From assembly GCF_964204865.1 (NCBI RefSeq), contig NC_135251.1, forward strand, positions 12,896,001-12,960,000: a stretch of DNA of 64,000 bases. The letters are read 5' to 3'. Made by a program: the position numbers and the translations under genes. The notes under the pieces were generated by a model, which was given only the letters and a program-made list of their open reading frames with translations, was not told the DNA's origin and ran no database searches. Below, piece after piece: positions 25,119 to 37,800 of this stretch; within the stretch, counting starts at the first letter, position 1; each line of letters starts with the position of its first letter. This DNA comes from Styela clava. Taxonomy: Eukaryota > Chordata > Ascidiacea > Stolidobranchia > Styelidae.

Positions 25119-26421
25119 TTAAGACCACACATACGCAGCAATAAAGGTAATGACTGAAGCTAATGATGCGAGAGTAATATACATTTCGGTGTACATTTTT
25201 TTTACATACGAATCATGATTCAGGCGATGTGCAGTTATCGCACCATTCTTATTCTCATACGGGAAAGGAACATCCGGTATTTCGTGCCCCAAGAATTGGC
25301 AGACTGGACCCCATCCTTCTTTCACATTGAAAACGAGCAATTGGTCACGGGGTGCATTCTGTTAAAGAGAGATCGTAGTGAACGTATATGTAGAACAATA
25401 AAAATAGAAATAAGTATTAGAATGTGACGGACAGTAGATATTCTGCAATTGAAGGACAGTTACCTTTATGACATCATTATTGTGATCTTCATAATATTTT
25501 GCATACTGATCGTGATCCAGAATGGGAAATTTTTTACATACTTCAAATCCCTTGCTATCGAAATGTGGTTTGCAGACTTTTGCAACTATAAATAAAAAAG
25601 CCACTGAGTCAAGCTATTTTTTGCCCCCGAGACGTTCTTGATAATTAAATTGCTGTAGTATAACGAGTAATGAGATCAGGGTAATTACAGAAAGATGTAG
25701 TCTGGGCGTATGAAAACATATTTGTTAGCGGAGTGAAATATACCACAGATTTCGACAGGAGAAATGAAAATCCCGCCGATGATAGGCGTTACAAATTTGT
25801 TCCCATGCAAGATATTGGCTGGATTTGGTCGAAATAAAATGCCGAGTTTCTTAGCCGGCCTCGATTCCCAAAAAATACGACACGGCAAAAAACAATGTGT
25901 AATTTCCACGTGTGTAATAATAGACAATGACTGACTGAAAACTCACTAACGTCCCGTTGTATGTCAAACCATCGTCTAGCCGTCAATGAAAAAACAGAAA
26001 GTGGAAATGAAAACGCGGATTCATTGTACTTGGTAAATTGATTGATGAATGACTTCGCAAATTTGTGTTTGTCGTCGCGTTTGGTGAGAATCAACTGAAA
26101 TATAAAGAATATATCTCAAATACTGTAAAAAGCAAATTGTATACATAAATAAAACCTTCCACTACTGACCTTAATATCTGGGAATGCTTTGAGAAAATCT
26201 TTCCAAAAAGCCATAGCAAACCTTTCACTTGTTGCGTCATAACCTTTAAACATATGACGTAAATCTTCAAAGTGTCCATCGCCTTTCAGAACTTTCATCC
26301 AATCTTCATATAACTCCTCAAAATTTCTTCCATGTTCCGATACATTGTAGCCCAGAATTCTCAAAGCTTCGCACGTACTTTTGGTTCCAGTTTTTAAAAA
26401 ACCAACAATTAGAACCTTCAT
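25119..26421 (-). CDS. P-loop sulfotransferase-family protein with C-terminal membrane tail, complete
   Basis: Exons (minus) 26421-26170, 26094-25947, 25585-25464 and 25358-25119 join in phase into 253 residues. The start MKVLIVGFLKTGTKST places a 5'-phosphosulfate-binding-type loop at residues 7-16. LILTKRDDKHKFAKSF (85-100) fits the strand and helix that bind the 3'-phosphate of PAPS. VKEGWGPVCQFLG near the C-terminus is the usual closing motif of the family resembling Sulfotransfer_4. Unusually, the last 20 or so residues (about 232-252) are one hydrophobic segment, so the protein may be tail-anchored with its catalytic domain in the cytosol. The substrate cannot be deduced. The next gene upstream, AACS, is unrelated. 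Confidence 0.85.
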
Positions 26422-26578
26422 CTTGCAAAGTATAGGACAATCTCGTTGTTATAAATATGTAAGTAATATTCAAAAGCGGGTGCTGTAAATGTAGTATTTG
26501 AATGTTATCATGAGATGGGAACCCGCAATGTTGTTAACGAAGGAATCGTTTCAATGGTTTCAAATCATTTTAAGAACA

Positions 26579-27007
26579 GGATTTACATATTTATCCCGGG
26601 GGAGAGGGAAGCCGATAAGACTCAATCATTTGGCAAACCTTGGCCTATCGTACGATTTCCAGTCCATGACAGGTGTGGGATCAGTTAATCAGGTATTTAC
26701 TGTCTTGTCCGTGGGACATATTTCGTCATTCCCATCCCATAGCAATTATGCCTGTCCTATCCCATCCCATGGGATTCGTTTCCCATTCCCATGGACAAGC
26801 CTGGGTATTTGTTTCAGATGAATAGACTTGATTGTGGAAGAAGCCGTAACTCACCAGTGGTTGCATGAACCACCCTACGTCGGTGAGGAATCAAGCAATC
26901 CTCTCGCATATAATTATCCCCACGGGATTCGAACCTGCAAACTCACGTAATCAGAGGTTCGATGGCGAGCGTTTTTCTAACGTTTAGTAAAATGCACCAC
27001 ATCGCCG
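26579..27007 (-). mobile_element. SINE copy interrupted by a hAT MITE
   Basis: In reverse orientation the copy shows the tail ggatttacatatttatcccg, the B box gggattcgaacctgc and the A-box side ctaacgtttagtaaaatgc. The body is split by the 104-bp element at 26700-26803. Confidence 0.75.
26700..26803. mobile_element. 104-bp hAT-like MITE inside a SINE
   Basis: It starts CTGTCTTGTCCGTGGGA and ends with the near complement TCCCATGGACAAGCCTG. The 8-bp flanks GGTATTTA and GGTATTTG differ at one base. The interior is built of repeats of tcccatccca type. Confidence 0.7.
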
Positions 27008-28706
27008 TTTTAGTTGTCAAAGATGATTGAAGTCACCAGATGGTTATATTAGCCTTTTTCAAATCTCTTTCGAATCCCATTGAAAGCGACATTTTTTTCA
27101 GAATTCACCGTAATTGAGAGAAAACAATTTAGTTCCCCATCATTGTTTTAGCGATAATCTAAGGAAGTGATGGTTTACCAGCTACCGATGTGCAGGCAGT
27201 GATTGGTATCCGCCCTGGACGATAGTAAAGGCTCTCTGATACTTTGTTATTACAATGTGGCACCGGACTCTGCGAAAACCGCAGAGTGCTGCTTTTGCCA
27301 GAAATTTCACTCGCATGTGAACTCCTATCCAGACTGTAGGTTTATCCGCCCAAATCCCTTGACCTCGATAACTGCAAATATACAACTTCGAGTTTGACCA
27401 GATAGAAATAAGTTGTTCTGCTTACTGTTGTAGCAGTAACAAGACAAACACCCCGTTTTGAAATCAATTTGTGGGTACCAAGTTTTAGTAAATCCGTCAA
27501 GATGCAATTAGCAGAATTTCCTATCGAGTCGAGGGTGCGTTTAATTGCGTTTATGCAAGACTCACAACCAATCTTGTATAAAAATATACTAGTATGCGCG
27601 GTGTTCCCACTCTAAACAATACTGAACTGTGGTCCCGTTGGGCTGGTGATCTTTTATTACTGCAGATCAATATAATTTCAAAGTGGAGGGAATCCGGTGC
27701 GTCAAAATCGTGACACGGACAGGTGCAGTGTGATAGCGTCGTGTTGACGAAAATCTTCAATAAATCAATTTATTTTTGACCGATTACATGAATCAAAACA
27801 ACAGATATCGCAATGAGCAAAATTTTACATTATTACATTGATTAGTTTTATATCATCCTCACAATATGGAAAGAAGTCGTTTGCAACACGGCGGCGATTC
27901 AATAATAACGGATCAGTAGACTACGATATAGTTAGCGATCGAAAATTTTGTCCAAAATAAGAGTTTTCAATCTGTCGCGGCACTTCTAAAACAAAATGTA
28001 TCCGTTTCATATATTTTACATAAACCTATATTATGACACCCCTTCTTATTCTTAGTATTCACTTCCTTTTATTTCAGGTGAAATTGGATTTGCGTATTCA
28101 ATCCTTAGGTTGTAGCTTCTCGTCTCGGATGATCGCATAACAACGGGTTTCTTTACACTTCCGGATGAGAAAAAATAGACTTTATCGACGTCCACTGACA
28201 CATGTCCAAGGGAATACTTGTGACATAGAGAGAATTCTCGGAAATATAGTTTCCGATGTTCAAGGCCCACATATCGAAGTCATGGAAAGAAAAAATTCGG
28301 CTATTTTAACCACATTTAATATTTCGAAAATGTGCTATCCTCCCACTCCACACCGTCGCGCTAACGACTTTGAAATACATACGGTAGCTGCAGTACCTGC
28401 GCGAACCTGTTATCCTACATATATATTTAAAGAAATTACCACTTATATTTAGAGAGAGTTTGTCTTTGGAACTATAGATTTTTTAAAGTGATTCTATGTT
28501 AGATCCTTCCACAAATTAGCAAAATGCAATATGTTTAAAAATCCATCCTCATTCGCATTAACAGAGCAAATGCACACGCTGAAAATACAACACTTCACTG
28601 TTTGGTAAAATGATATTAAAACTAATAAAAACTATAAATCTATGAAATATAAAGTATTGTTACTGGAACTAATTATAGAGCATAGTTTGTTTTGATGAAC
28701 ATAAAA

Positions 28707-28712
28707 TTTATT
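28707..28712 (-). promoter_or_regulatory. Candidate polyadenylation signal for AACS
   Basis: AATAAA on the minus strand, 156 bases beyond the AACS stop codon. Confidence 0.5.
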
Positions 28713-28867
28713 CTACTCGACTGGCTGCATGTCAATTTTAGTTAGTAAACAAACAAAAAGAAGCCATAAATCATAATAGTGAACTTGAAAAATACCTAAA
28801 TCAGCACTTGTGATAATTCAAAGCTAATATATGGAGGCATAATTAAAATCAACTAAAAAATAAATCT

Positions 28868-31800
28868 TCAAAATCCTTGTAGCTCTGGAATATTTTTGAA
28901 CAGTTCCAAAGATTCTGGATTCCGAAATGATGCAGAGTGTGCAATATATCCACCTGCCACCATCTTCGCTACAGCCATTTCAACTTTTTTTCCACTGATG
29001 GTATACTGTAAAAGGACAATCATGTGAAAGGAAGTAAAATTATAAATGCAACTTTAAAGTACAATTGACTAAATAAATTATTGTGATGTTGTTGTTTTTT
29101 TGAACAATTGGACGATTCAAGCAGGGGATTGGAGCCGCTGTTTGGCATATTTCATTATCATGTTTTCAAACCCCATGGATTCGGCACTAAATTTCAGACT
29201 TTCATCATTAACAATCAAAGTCCAAATTTCAGACAGATAAGCATTCTCAAATGACAACCAAAGATGGTAGGGGGCTCCCGAAGTATGCGAACCAAGATGG
29301 CGGACATCGGAATGTAATATGTGTACTAGGTTAGGGTTAGGCCATAATTTTAGGTATAAATACTACGGGAGGCCCTTGGCTTGTCTTCGAACTGATAATA
29401 GGACTAAAATAAGAAAAATTGGAAAAAAATTATTGCCTAACCCTAACCTGTTACCCATGTTACGCTCCGATGTCCGCCATCTTGGTTCGCATACTTCGGG
29501 AGCACTGATGGTAGTATACAAAATTCAATTTTTTTTTTTAGATTTGGGGTAAACATCTCGAGTCTGGAGCTAGAGTAAAAAGAGTTTTTCAATCTAAGTT
29601 GGAAATCGCTTTAAAAAATACTCGTTGGACGATGTAGTAAATCCAAATCCAATTATGTTTAAACAATTTATGCTCAACAGAGTGAAAACACTCTGTGAAA
29701 TATCCTTATCAACAATGAAACTAAGAAAAACAAGAAGTTTTCTTGTAAAGGGATCAGTTCGGAGTCTAGCATTGCGCCCTTTCCCACAACCGCTCTGGAG
29801 TCATCGGTGGGAACTGCCGATCTAGTAAATAATGTACCGGAATATCTTTCGTTTCCAGAACAAGTGCTGGAACATGTCTGGGAGATAAAAGTCTCCTAAT
29901 TTCAGATTTTATCTTCTTTGCAAGATCTTCAGAAAATAGTGCATTCTGCATCATTTTGACAAATAATATTACTCTTTCACCAAAACTAGAAGCTGAAACA
30001 CTTCGTTGTGCCACAGCAACACAGTCTTCGACGTCTTTTCCGAAAGCTCTTTCAACTGAGAATAAACATGCAATGAAAGAAGGGGTTGCATACTATGAGT
30101 ACCATAGTGCACGAGTTTGAGTATTGATGAATGTATCAAAGGACTCCAAGACTGATTTGAAAAAAACTTTCAAAAAAGTTTGTTCGATTTTCAACTTGAT
30201 ACTAGTGCAGATCTCACAGCCTCTCAGTGTACTGATGTATTGATTCAATTAACACATCACAAGATAACTAGTAAGATATTAATCAGATTAGTTAGCTACT
30301 CATCTATCTATATAAAATATTTTAAATGTTTAAGAATTAAGAAAACTAGTTTAGAAAGAGTTCAAAGAATTTTGAATATCACACAAATGTACCTTGACAG
30401 ACTAGCCGGCAAAAAAATTGAAGTGAAATAAAGCGTAACAAAATATATTTTGAAATTTCTACATGTGGAATTAAGACAATCAATACCAAAAAGATAACAC
30501 TCAAAAACGAAGTATGGAATATGAACAAAGAATACAACATATGTTCATGATCAAAAAGCATATACAGTATACACATTTATATGCATAATAGAAATTAAAC
30601 AGCATATGAAACATAATAAATATACCAAAGTCTATTATCTCACCAATTCCATACAACTCCGTAGTTCCAAATCGAACACCATTAGGATTCAAAGTTGCAT
30701 CACTTCTGCCTAGCATTACTATTCCATTTGTTTTTGAATTAAATATACAATAATCACCATGGGACCACACACCTGTGAAATTAATAAATTTATCCTGGGA
30801 AAAAAGAAGAAAAACTCTCCTAATTCAATGATTATATTAATCTATCAAATCTCTTAATGCAGGGCTTCCCAAACGATTGCAACCCCACAGAGGGCCACAT
30901 AACCAATTTTAGGGGTCGCAAAGAATACACCAGAGGTGTGCAAAGTGTGGCCCGCGAGGGGAGATTGTGCGGCCCGTGGAGGCAACTGGAGAGCAGTTTA
31001 AAAAAATTAATATTAAAATATACAAAAGTCAAATGAGTTTTGGTTCCAGCCTATTACGGTAGTTGCTTTTGTCTAAATCTAGAATAAGATTTGACAGCAA
31101 ATTATTTGGAATGAATCTTGGCGTATTTTACTGAAAACATCTCAAGCAAGATAACTTTCTACATTTCAAAAAAGTCATGGCTTCAAATAACATACTTTTT
31201 TCTAAAATTGGGCGTCATAACGAATTGCTAGCACTTCAATTTAAGCAAATTTGGATAAAAGTAGTCGGGCAAAAAATCCAGCAGCAAGCTTCACTGGATT
31301 CGTTTAAATCAGGTGTGACAAGATATTTTAATTACAGTTTTAAGAAACTTATGCGTTTTAACTCATCATTTCTGCAAGGACCCTTAATGATGACCCAAGA
31401 TCAATAACAAAAAGACACCATTTTGTGCCTGCAACTAATAGAAAGCCTGTGTTAAATGAAGGTGCGGCCCGCGGTTTTACCCGGTTATTGATAATTGGCC
31501 CGCTTGCGAAAAAGGTTGCACAAACCTGGATTACACCAATAATATATTGTCCTTTTTTTGGACTTTTGATTCGAAACACAATTATTAAAACTAGTGCGAA
31601 ACATGAATCCCACGATTTTGAGAGAATACATAGGATCAGAGAAGCGGCACACTTAACAATGTCAACTTAATAGGGGTTGCAAGCTTAAAAGTTTGGAAAG
31701 CCTTGTCGTGATGAGTTTAACATATGAAGTGGGAAACAGAATTCCACAATTTTCATGGTAATAATCGAAGTCAGATTTTAAGATAGGAACTTGAAAAGCA

Positions 31801-34800
31801 TTGAGTTGTTTTACGACTCTTGTCAATTGGTAATTACTAACACAAAATTCTATACTATGATTCGTTATAGCCTTGGCAGCTCTTAGCACTTTAGTGGCCG
31901 CTCGTAACTCCGCCCTTGGATCAATCTCCTTTATTTCTGAGTGCGTGTGAATTTGTTTTGAGAAAATTTTCATACAAGAAATGTTAACATGCAGTGGAAA
32001 AATGCTTGCATACATCGAAGTTTTTGTATCAAAATTTGGTTTCTCAGTTCATAACTGGAATCCGGATCATTTCCATTGAAACAAAAAATGAAATATCTCT
32101 AACCTGGGAACTTAGCAAAGTATGCATTCCTATACAGAACATTATCCTCGTCATTCCAAAAATGTGTCGGCATACACGGGAAAGGTGTCGTACATACTAG
32201 CTCTCCTGGTTCATTATAAACAGGTTTCCCAGTTTCATCGAAGCATGACATTGCCATTCCTAGATTATTTTCTTGCACTTCACCTTTATACACTGGGACA
32301 GCAAAATTTTGTCCCATGAAACATGAGATTATATCGGTGCCACCTGTTCAAAAGTTAAATTTTCGTCAGTCAACAAAGGACCGGTAAATCTTGAATTGGT
32401 CGTTCAAACTATCTAAAAATTTTTAAGCCGCGCCCCCCATTTATAGAATTTATCAAGTCTCGCGCTCCATCTCAATAATAATTAACTAGCTAACAAAAAG
32501 CTACAAATAACAGATAGTAAGGCAAAAGTATGTTTTATTCAAACAATACGTTGAAAATACCTGGATGGAATGTAAATAATGAAATAAATGAAAAGTTTTG
32601 AAAAGTAAATATGTAAAATAGGACAGGCAAGATCAAATACAATAAATATTTTGATTTTTATTAGTTACCGTAGTTTCATTTTTAATTTAATAGTAATTTG
32701 AGTCTGTTAAATAACTTATTATTAATTATTATTAAACCAGAATCTTCAATATTGTAAAAAACATTTGCAAATTTATATAAAAGTTTTATCAGAGGTTAGT
32801 GAGGTTAGTATTTTTTTTTATAATCTACCAAATTTTTTTTTCGCGAATGCCAAATTTGGTCATTTTCGAATTCCAGAATACTTAAAATTGTTCATTAGCC
32901 ACATAAAACAATACATACCAGAAATAGAACCCATCACTAAATCCGTTTTGACGTGAGTATAAACAAAATCATATTGGTGAGGAGCAAGTGGAGAACCAGT
33001 TGATAACATTGTATGAAGTGAATCTATCTTGTGTGTTTGATTTGGTTTCATTCCATATTCTTCCATCATACTCAAACATTTTGCACTTGTTCCCAAAATT
33101 GTAATTCTGTGAAATTGCAGCAATAAAATATGTAAATCATTGTCATTTTTGGTAGGCAAAATGACTGAAGGTGCTCCAGAAGTGTGTGTACCGATATGGA
33201 GGTAACTAATTTTGTTCGCCTACTTTAAATCAAGTTGCGTAAAGGGACTGAATCCTATGGGCAGGGAGTATATTCACTTGGCTAACACAGACAGTCCCGA
33301 ACTCGTAATAGAACTAAAACACAGCGTAATAAATTTGGTCCTTAACCGAATTGAAAAATTATTACGCTCGTTTCATAACTCTGCTTGTGCAAGCCTCGTT
33401 TATAAGAAATGCCTCTAGTCAATTTGCTTAGAATTCCAACAATAGTTTTGTAGTGAGTAGATGCACAACAGCAAATACTAAAAAACAGTGATGCAAAGAT
33501 CCTCTTTATTTCAGTATACTGCAATGAAATAAACAATAAACAAAGAAAGAGCTAAAATCATCATTAAATTTCAATGCCATTAACAATTGTAAATACCATA
33601 GATGTTGCATTGCATGTGTTCCAATGCCGCTTACTTAAAGAATATTGAGCGGGACATCCTAATAAATCAAGAAATACAGCGTCCATAATGTCCCTTCACA
33701 ATTTCAATTTTGTTATGAAGTCAGATCTCAATATATCTTAACCAGTTTTAATTTTTTAATCAGTAATTGTGTAAGTATTTTTACTTTTTTTGATACATCT
33801 GTGAGAGCCAAAAACAATATATGGTATCGATAAATTCCCTTTGCAATTTGGAAGAATTTTAAAACTTCTGAATTATGTACTTTATACTTTCCACGAGCTC
33901 CCACAATGCAGTTATTTTCGGATGAAAAGGAGAACCATCATATAATACTATAGAACCACCAGTTGATAATGCACCAACCAACCAGTTCCACATCATCCAA
34001 CCTGTCTAAAACAGAAACGAGATCATTGATTATTCAAAATGGTTTTTCATTAGTTGCAGAGAAAAGCTATTTTTTTGCAACAAAACCCTCAACAACGATA
34101 ATTTAGCAAGAAGCATGAAAATTCAAAAATATTTCGCTTCAGCTTGTTTTGAATATTCTAAATCAATTTTTTAAATTATGTCTCATCACATCCCAAAAAA
34201 GATTTGGTGCTCCCGAAGTATGCGAACCAAGATGGCGGACATCGGAACGTAACATGGGTAACAGGTTAGGGTTAGGTGATAATTTTTTTCCAATTTTCCT
34301 TATTTTAGTCCTATTATCAGTTCAAAGACTAGCCAAGAGCCTCCCGTAGTATTTATACCTAAAATTATGGCCTAACCCTGACCTAGTACACATATTACAT
34401 TCCGATGTTCGCCATCTTGGTTCGCATACTTCGGAAGCCCCAAAGATTTTTTATTAAAATAAATGTTATCGAGAATCTAACTTTGATCTATCGATAGAAT
34501 GAACTTCTGCTCATTGGCACTAGGTAATAGGAACAATTCATTCCATTCATTAAATTCATTAATAAGGGCCGAAAGACAGTAAGACCAAAAATGTGAATGT
34601 AACTATGCAGGAAAAGTATTGGGAATTTTCAAATAATAATGTACAATAATAATGAAATAATTTCAAAGTACACTCACAGTTGTATAAAATAGCAATATAT
34701 CATTTCTATCCATGTTACCATGCAGTATGTGTTCTTTCATGTGCTGTATGAGTGTTCCCTAAAAAAGCAGAAAACCAAACTTGAATTTTAGTTGTATCAA

Positions 34801-37800
34801 AAAAAGGTTGATAATGTTATTCCAATTACAAAAAATATTGAAATTCATGCGACCAACCTAAATTTGTATTGTACGCTTATGAATAGCTTTAATAATTTAT
34901 TTTGCAAATCTTTTCATTTTTGTCATATCATATATTTCATATAGTAATATTCTCCCCAAAAATTTTGAAAAGTCAGGCTCAATAACCCCCACAAGAAACG
35001 AATTCAAAGAAAAAAACATATTTACAATATCAATGAGTACCTACCCCTGCTGAATGAACCATACATTTGGGTGGTCCTGTAGTTCCAGATGAATACATTA
35101 CAAACAGTGGGTGATTGAAAGGCAATTGTTCAAATGTAATATCTTCATCATCTGAACCTCTGCTAAGAAACTCAGACAACATCATGCTGTTAAAAGAAAC
35201 AGTAATTACTTAAATACCAAATTCGATTTCCCGAGGGGAGAAGAGCTGGAAATTGGAGATAACATTACCCTGAGTTAAAATCATGAATCGAGTCTAAATT
35301 ATTTCCTACTCATCTTAGAATAGGTCTTGCATGCTGTTTTCTTTTTATATTAACATTACCTCGTTCAAGTATCTTAATACAGCTGTACCACCAAGTGGAA
35401 TTAAACTAATAAAGCAGAACATCAAGTAAACAAATAGGGGGGACTCACTGTTTATTAAGCAATATTCTATACTTCGGTCAAAGAAAGGTATTCACAAATG
35501 TACATGACTGATGATATTTTAATGTTGGTATTATAACTATATGACCCCTTATATGAGTTAAGATTGAAATATTAGCAGATCTATACTAAATACACAGCTT
35601 GATCAGAAAGACCACAATTTTATTTTCTTCCCTGCCCAATTTACCTTTTAGAAATTTCCGATATATCAAACTTGCTTTCATCATTAACAAAAGGTATAAT
35701 GACAACATGCTTCAAAGTAGGTAACCCAGATACTACTTGCTTCAGTTTATCTAAATGATTATGTGTCTTATCCTTGTACCAAACTGCATCCACAGAAAAT
35801 ATAACACTCGGTTCAATCTGCTGAAACCTGTCCAAAACACCCTGAAATAGACGGGATATGAAAAATACTTGAGATCAAAATAAACTCAATTTTTTATGCA
35901 ATGCTTTTATACTCCTGTTCACTTTGAACAAGAGTCTGTATAAGCAGAAACTGATACTTAATGATATATAAAGAGCTAATGGAAACGCATCTTTCCGGTT
36001 GGGCATTACGCTTTACCACCCCTTGGGTGAGATATTGGGCAGCGGCAGGGGAATTGAAGCTATGAATTCAGACAACATTATTTGGAATTTTGATTGACTT
36101 CTTATCTTACTAAGTGACTGGAATTCACTCCTCTATTTTTTATCATTTTAATTTACTGGATTTGGTTCGAAATCTTCAATACACTTTTTTACATTAATTG
36201 AACAAGTCAGTAATAAAACTAATTTTTTCAAGTACTTTAAAACATCAGATAAGAAAAAAAATGAATCAAAAAATTCCAATCTAACCATGACTCCGAAATC
36301 AGGAGATGTAGAACTATATATTGCACCGATACTAGCTGCTGCCAACATTGCAACCAGAGCTTCAACACAGTTGGGAATATAACCTGTACAAGTTAGATAT
36401 ACATAACACTGATAACAGCATGAATTCTTTTTAATAAGGGCAAGCATCCAAGCAAATCTAGTTAACTATCTAATGTTAGTATAATTCTAGACTAGAAGGT
36501 GGGCATCATTTACATCAGAAGCAGGCGTATCTTCAATATTTTAAAATTTTATGGTTAATCGTACAACTTTTTGAATTAAAAGTTTTTCTAATTAAAAAAC
36601 TGCAAAGTTTCTTTCAAAAAGTTTTATTTCTATTATGTTGTTCAATAGGGATTTTTCACTAGAAAACGGTATTTCTTCATATTTCATCCAAAAAGCAGTG
36701 GTGAAAATGTTTTCCAGTTGAAATGATTATGTCTTGCTTGAAGCATGCTTTGATCTATAATTGTATATAGTAATTTATAATATGTAAATAAATTATTTAT
36801 TGTCATCTCTATTTTTTTCCCTTCATTCAATGAAAACATTTTCTTACCAACCACCCTGTCTCCAGTCTTAATGTTCATAGATCGGAGAGCTGCTGCATAT
36901 TTAGAGACTAATTTCCGTAATTCTTTGTATGTATATGTTTTTGTTGGCCTCTGTTCACCTGGAAATTAATTGAAAAACTATTACCGTAGTTCCAATTCAA
37001 CAATATACACTGCAAATATTGTTGAAAATCTTGAATTCAATGATTCAGTAATCAATCCAATGGCAATTAAAGTAAATAAATAATGAAGCAAGCAAGAAGG
37101 GCCATCAAATGAAAGAATTCATTCATGTATTAAGTTTTTGAATATTTTGAATTTTCGACTTCAGGAATAATTAAGAAAGATTATCATTTTGACTATTTGA
37201 CGACTAGCAGTAACAATGAGAAAACCTTTTATGTCGAAATCCTTAAAATGTTTTTAAAATGAATCATATTACTGTTCATCTTATTTCCTTGCATTTCTAA
37301 ATTCAAACTCATCGGATTAAAGTTAACTTCAGTGAGTTATTTGTCGTATCTGTTTCGGGAGTAGGCTATATATGTTTGATTTTTTGTATCCAAAACTAGT
37401 TACAAAGTATTGAAAAAAACAAATCCAGTCTTGGCCGTTTTCAGTTCCAAATGTAATTTCCATAGACTTTTTTTGAGTAGACTTTTAAACAAATAAAAAA
37501 ATCAAGGCTTATATCAACAATTCAAGAATCTTCTACTCACCAGTTGAATAAACTGCAATTTTATCGTCATTAAATTTCAATAAATTTTCTGCATAGTTTA
37601 ATCTTGCTCCAGCAAACCACTCGGGATTATCAACAATTGATAATTTTTTATCAACAACTTGATTACAAATTTGAGAATAGATGATGCCAGATTCTGACCA
37701 AAACATTTCCCAGAAATCCGAGTAATTCTCTGTCGACCATTTCCACAAGTCATGATAACACTCTGAAAAAAAGTGAACACTGTAGTAAATAACAATGGTT

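Larger units (their letters stand above)
26422..28867. other. Spacer between AACS and the sulfotransferase
   Basis: No gene was recognised. It contains the disrupted SINE at 26579-27007 and the probable AACS 3' end near 28700. The short open frames at 27180-27760 and 28050-28450 match nothing I know and look like chance. Confidence 0.6.

Noticed and set aside
25685-25927. Possible extra sulfotransferase exon on the minus strand
   Set aside because: The exons at 26094-25947 and 25585-25464 join in phase (GACGTTA/TTGCA) into a normal family length; the segment between them is intron.
33881-33888. Shorter AACS exon 8 ending at the first GT
   Set aside because: That donor gives the wrong reading phase into exon 9. 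The next GT restores the conserved segment VESIKITILG.
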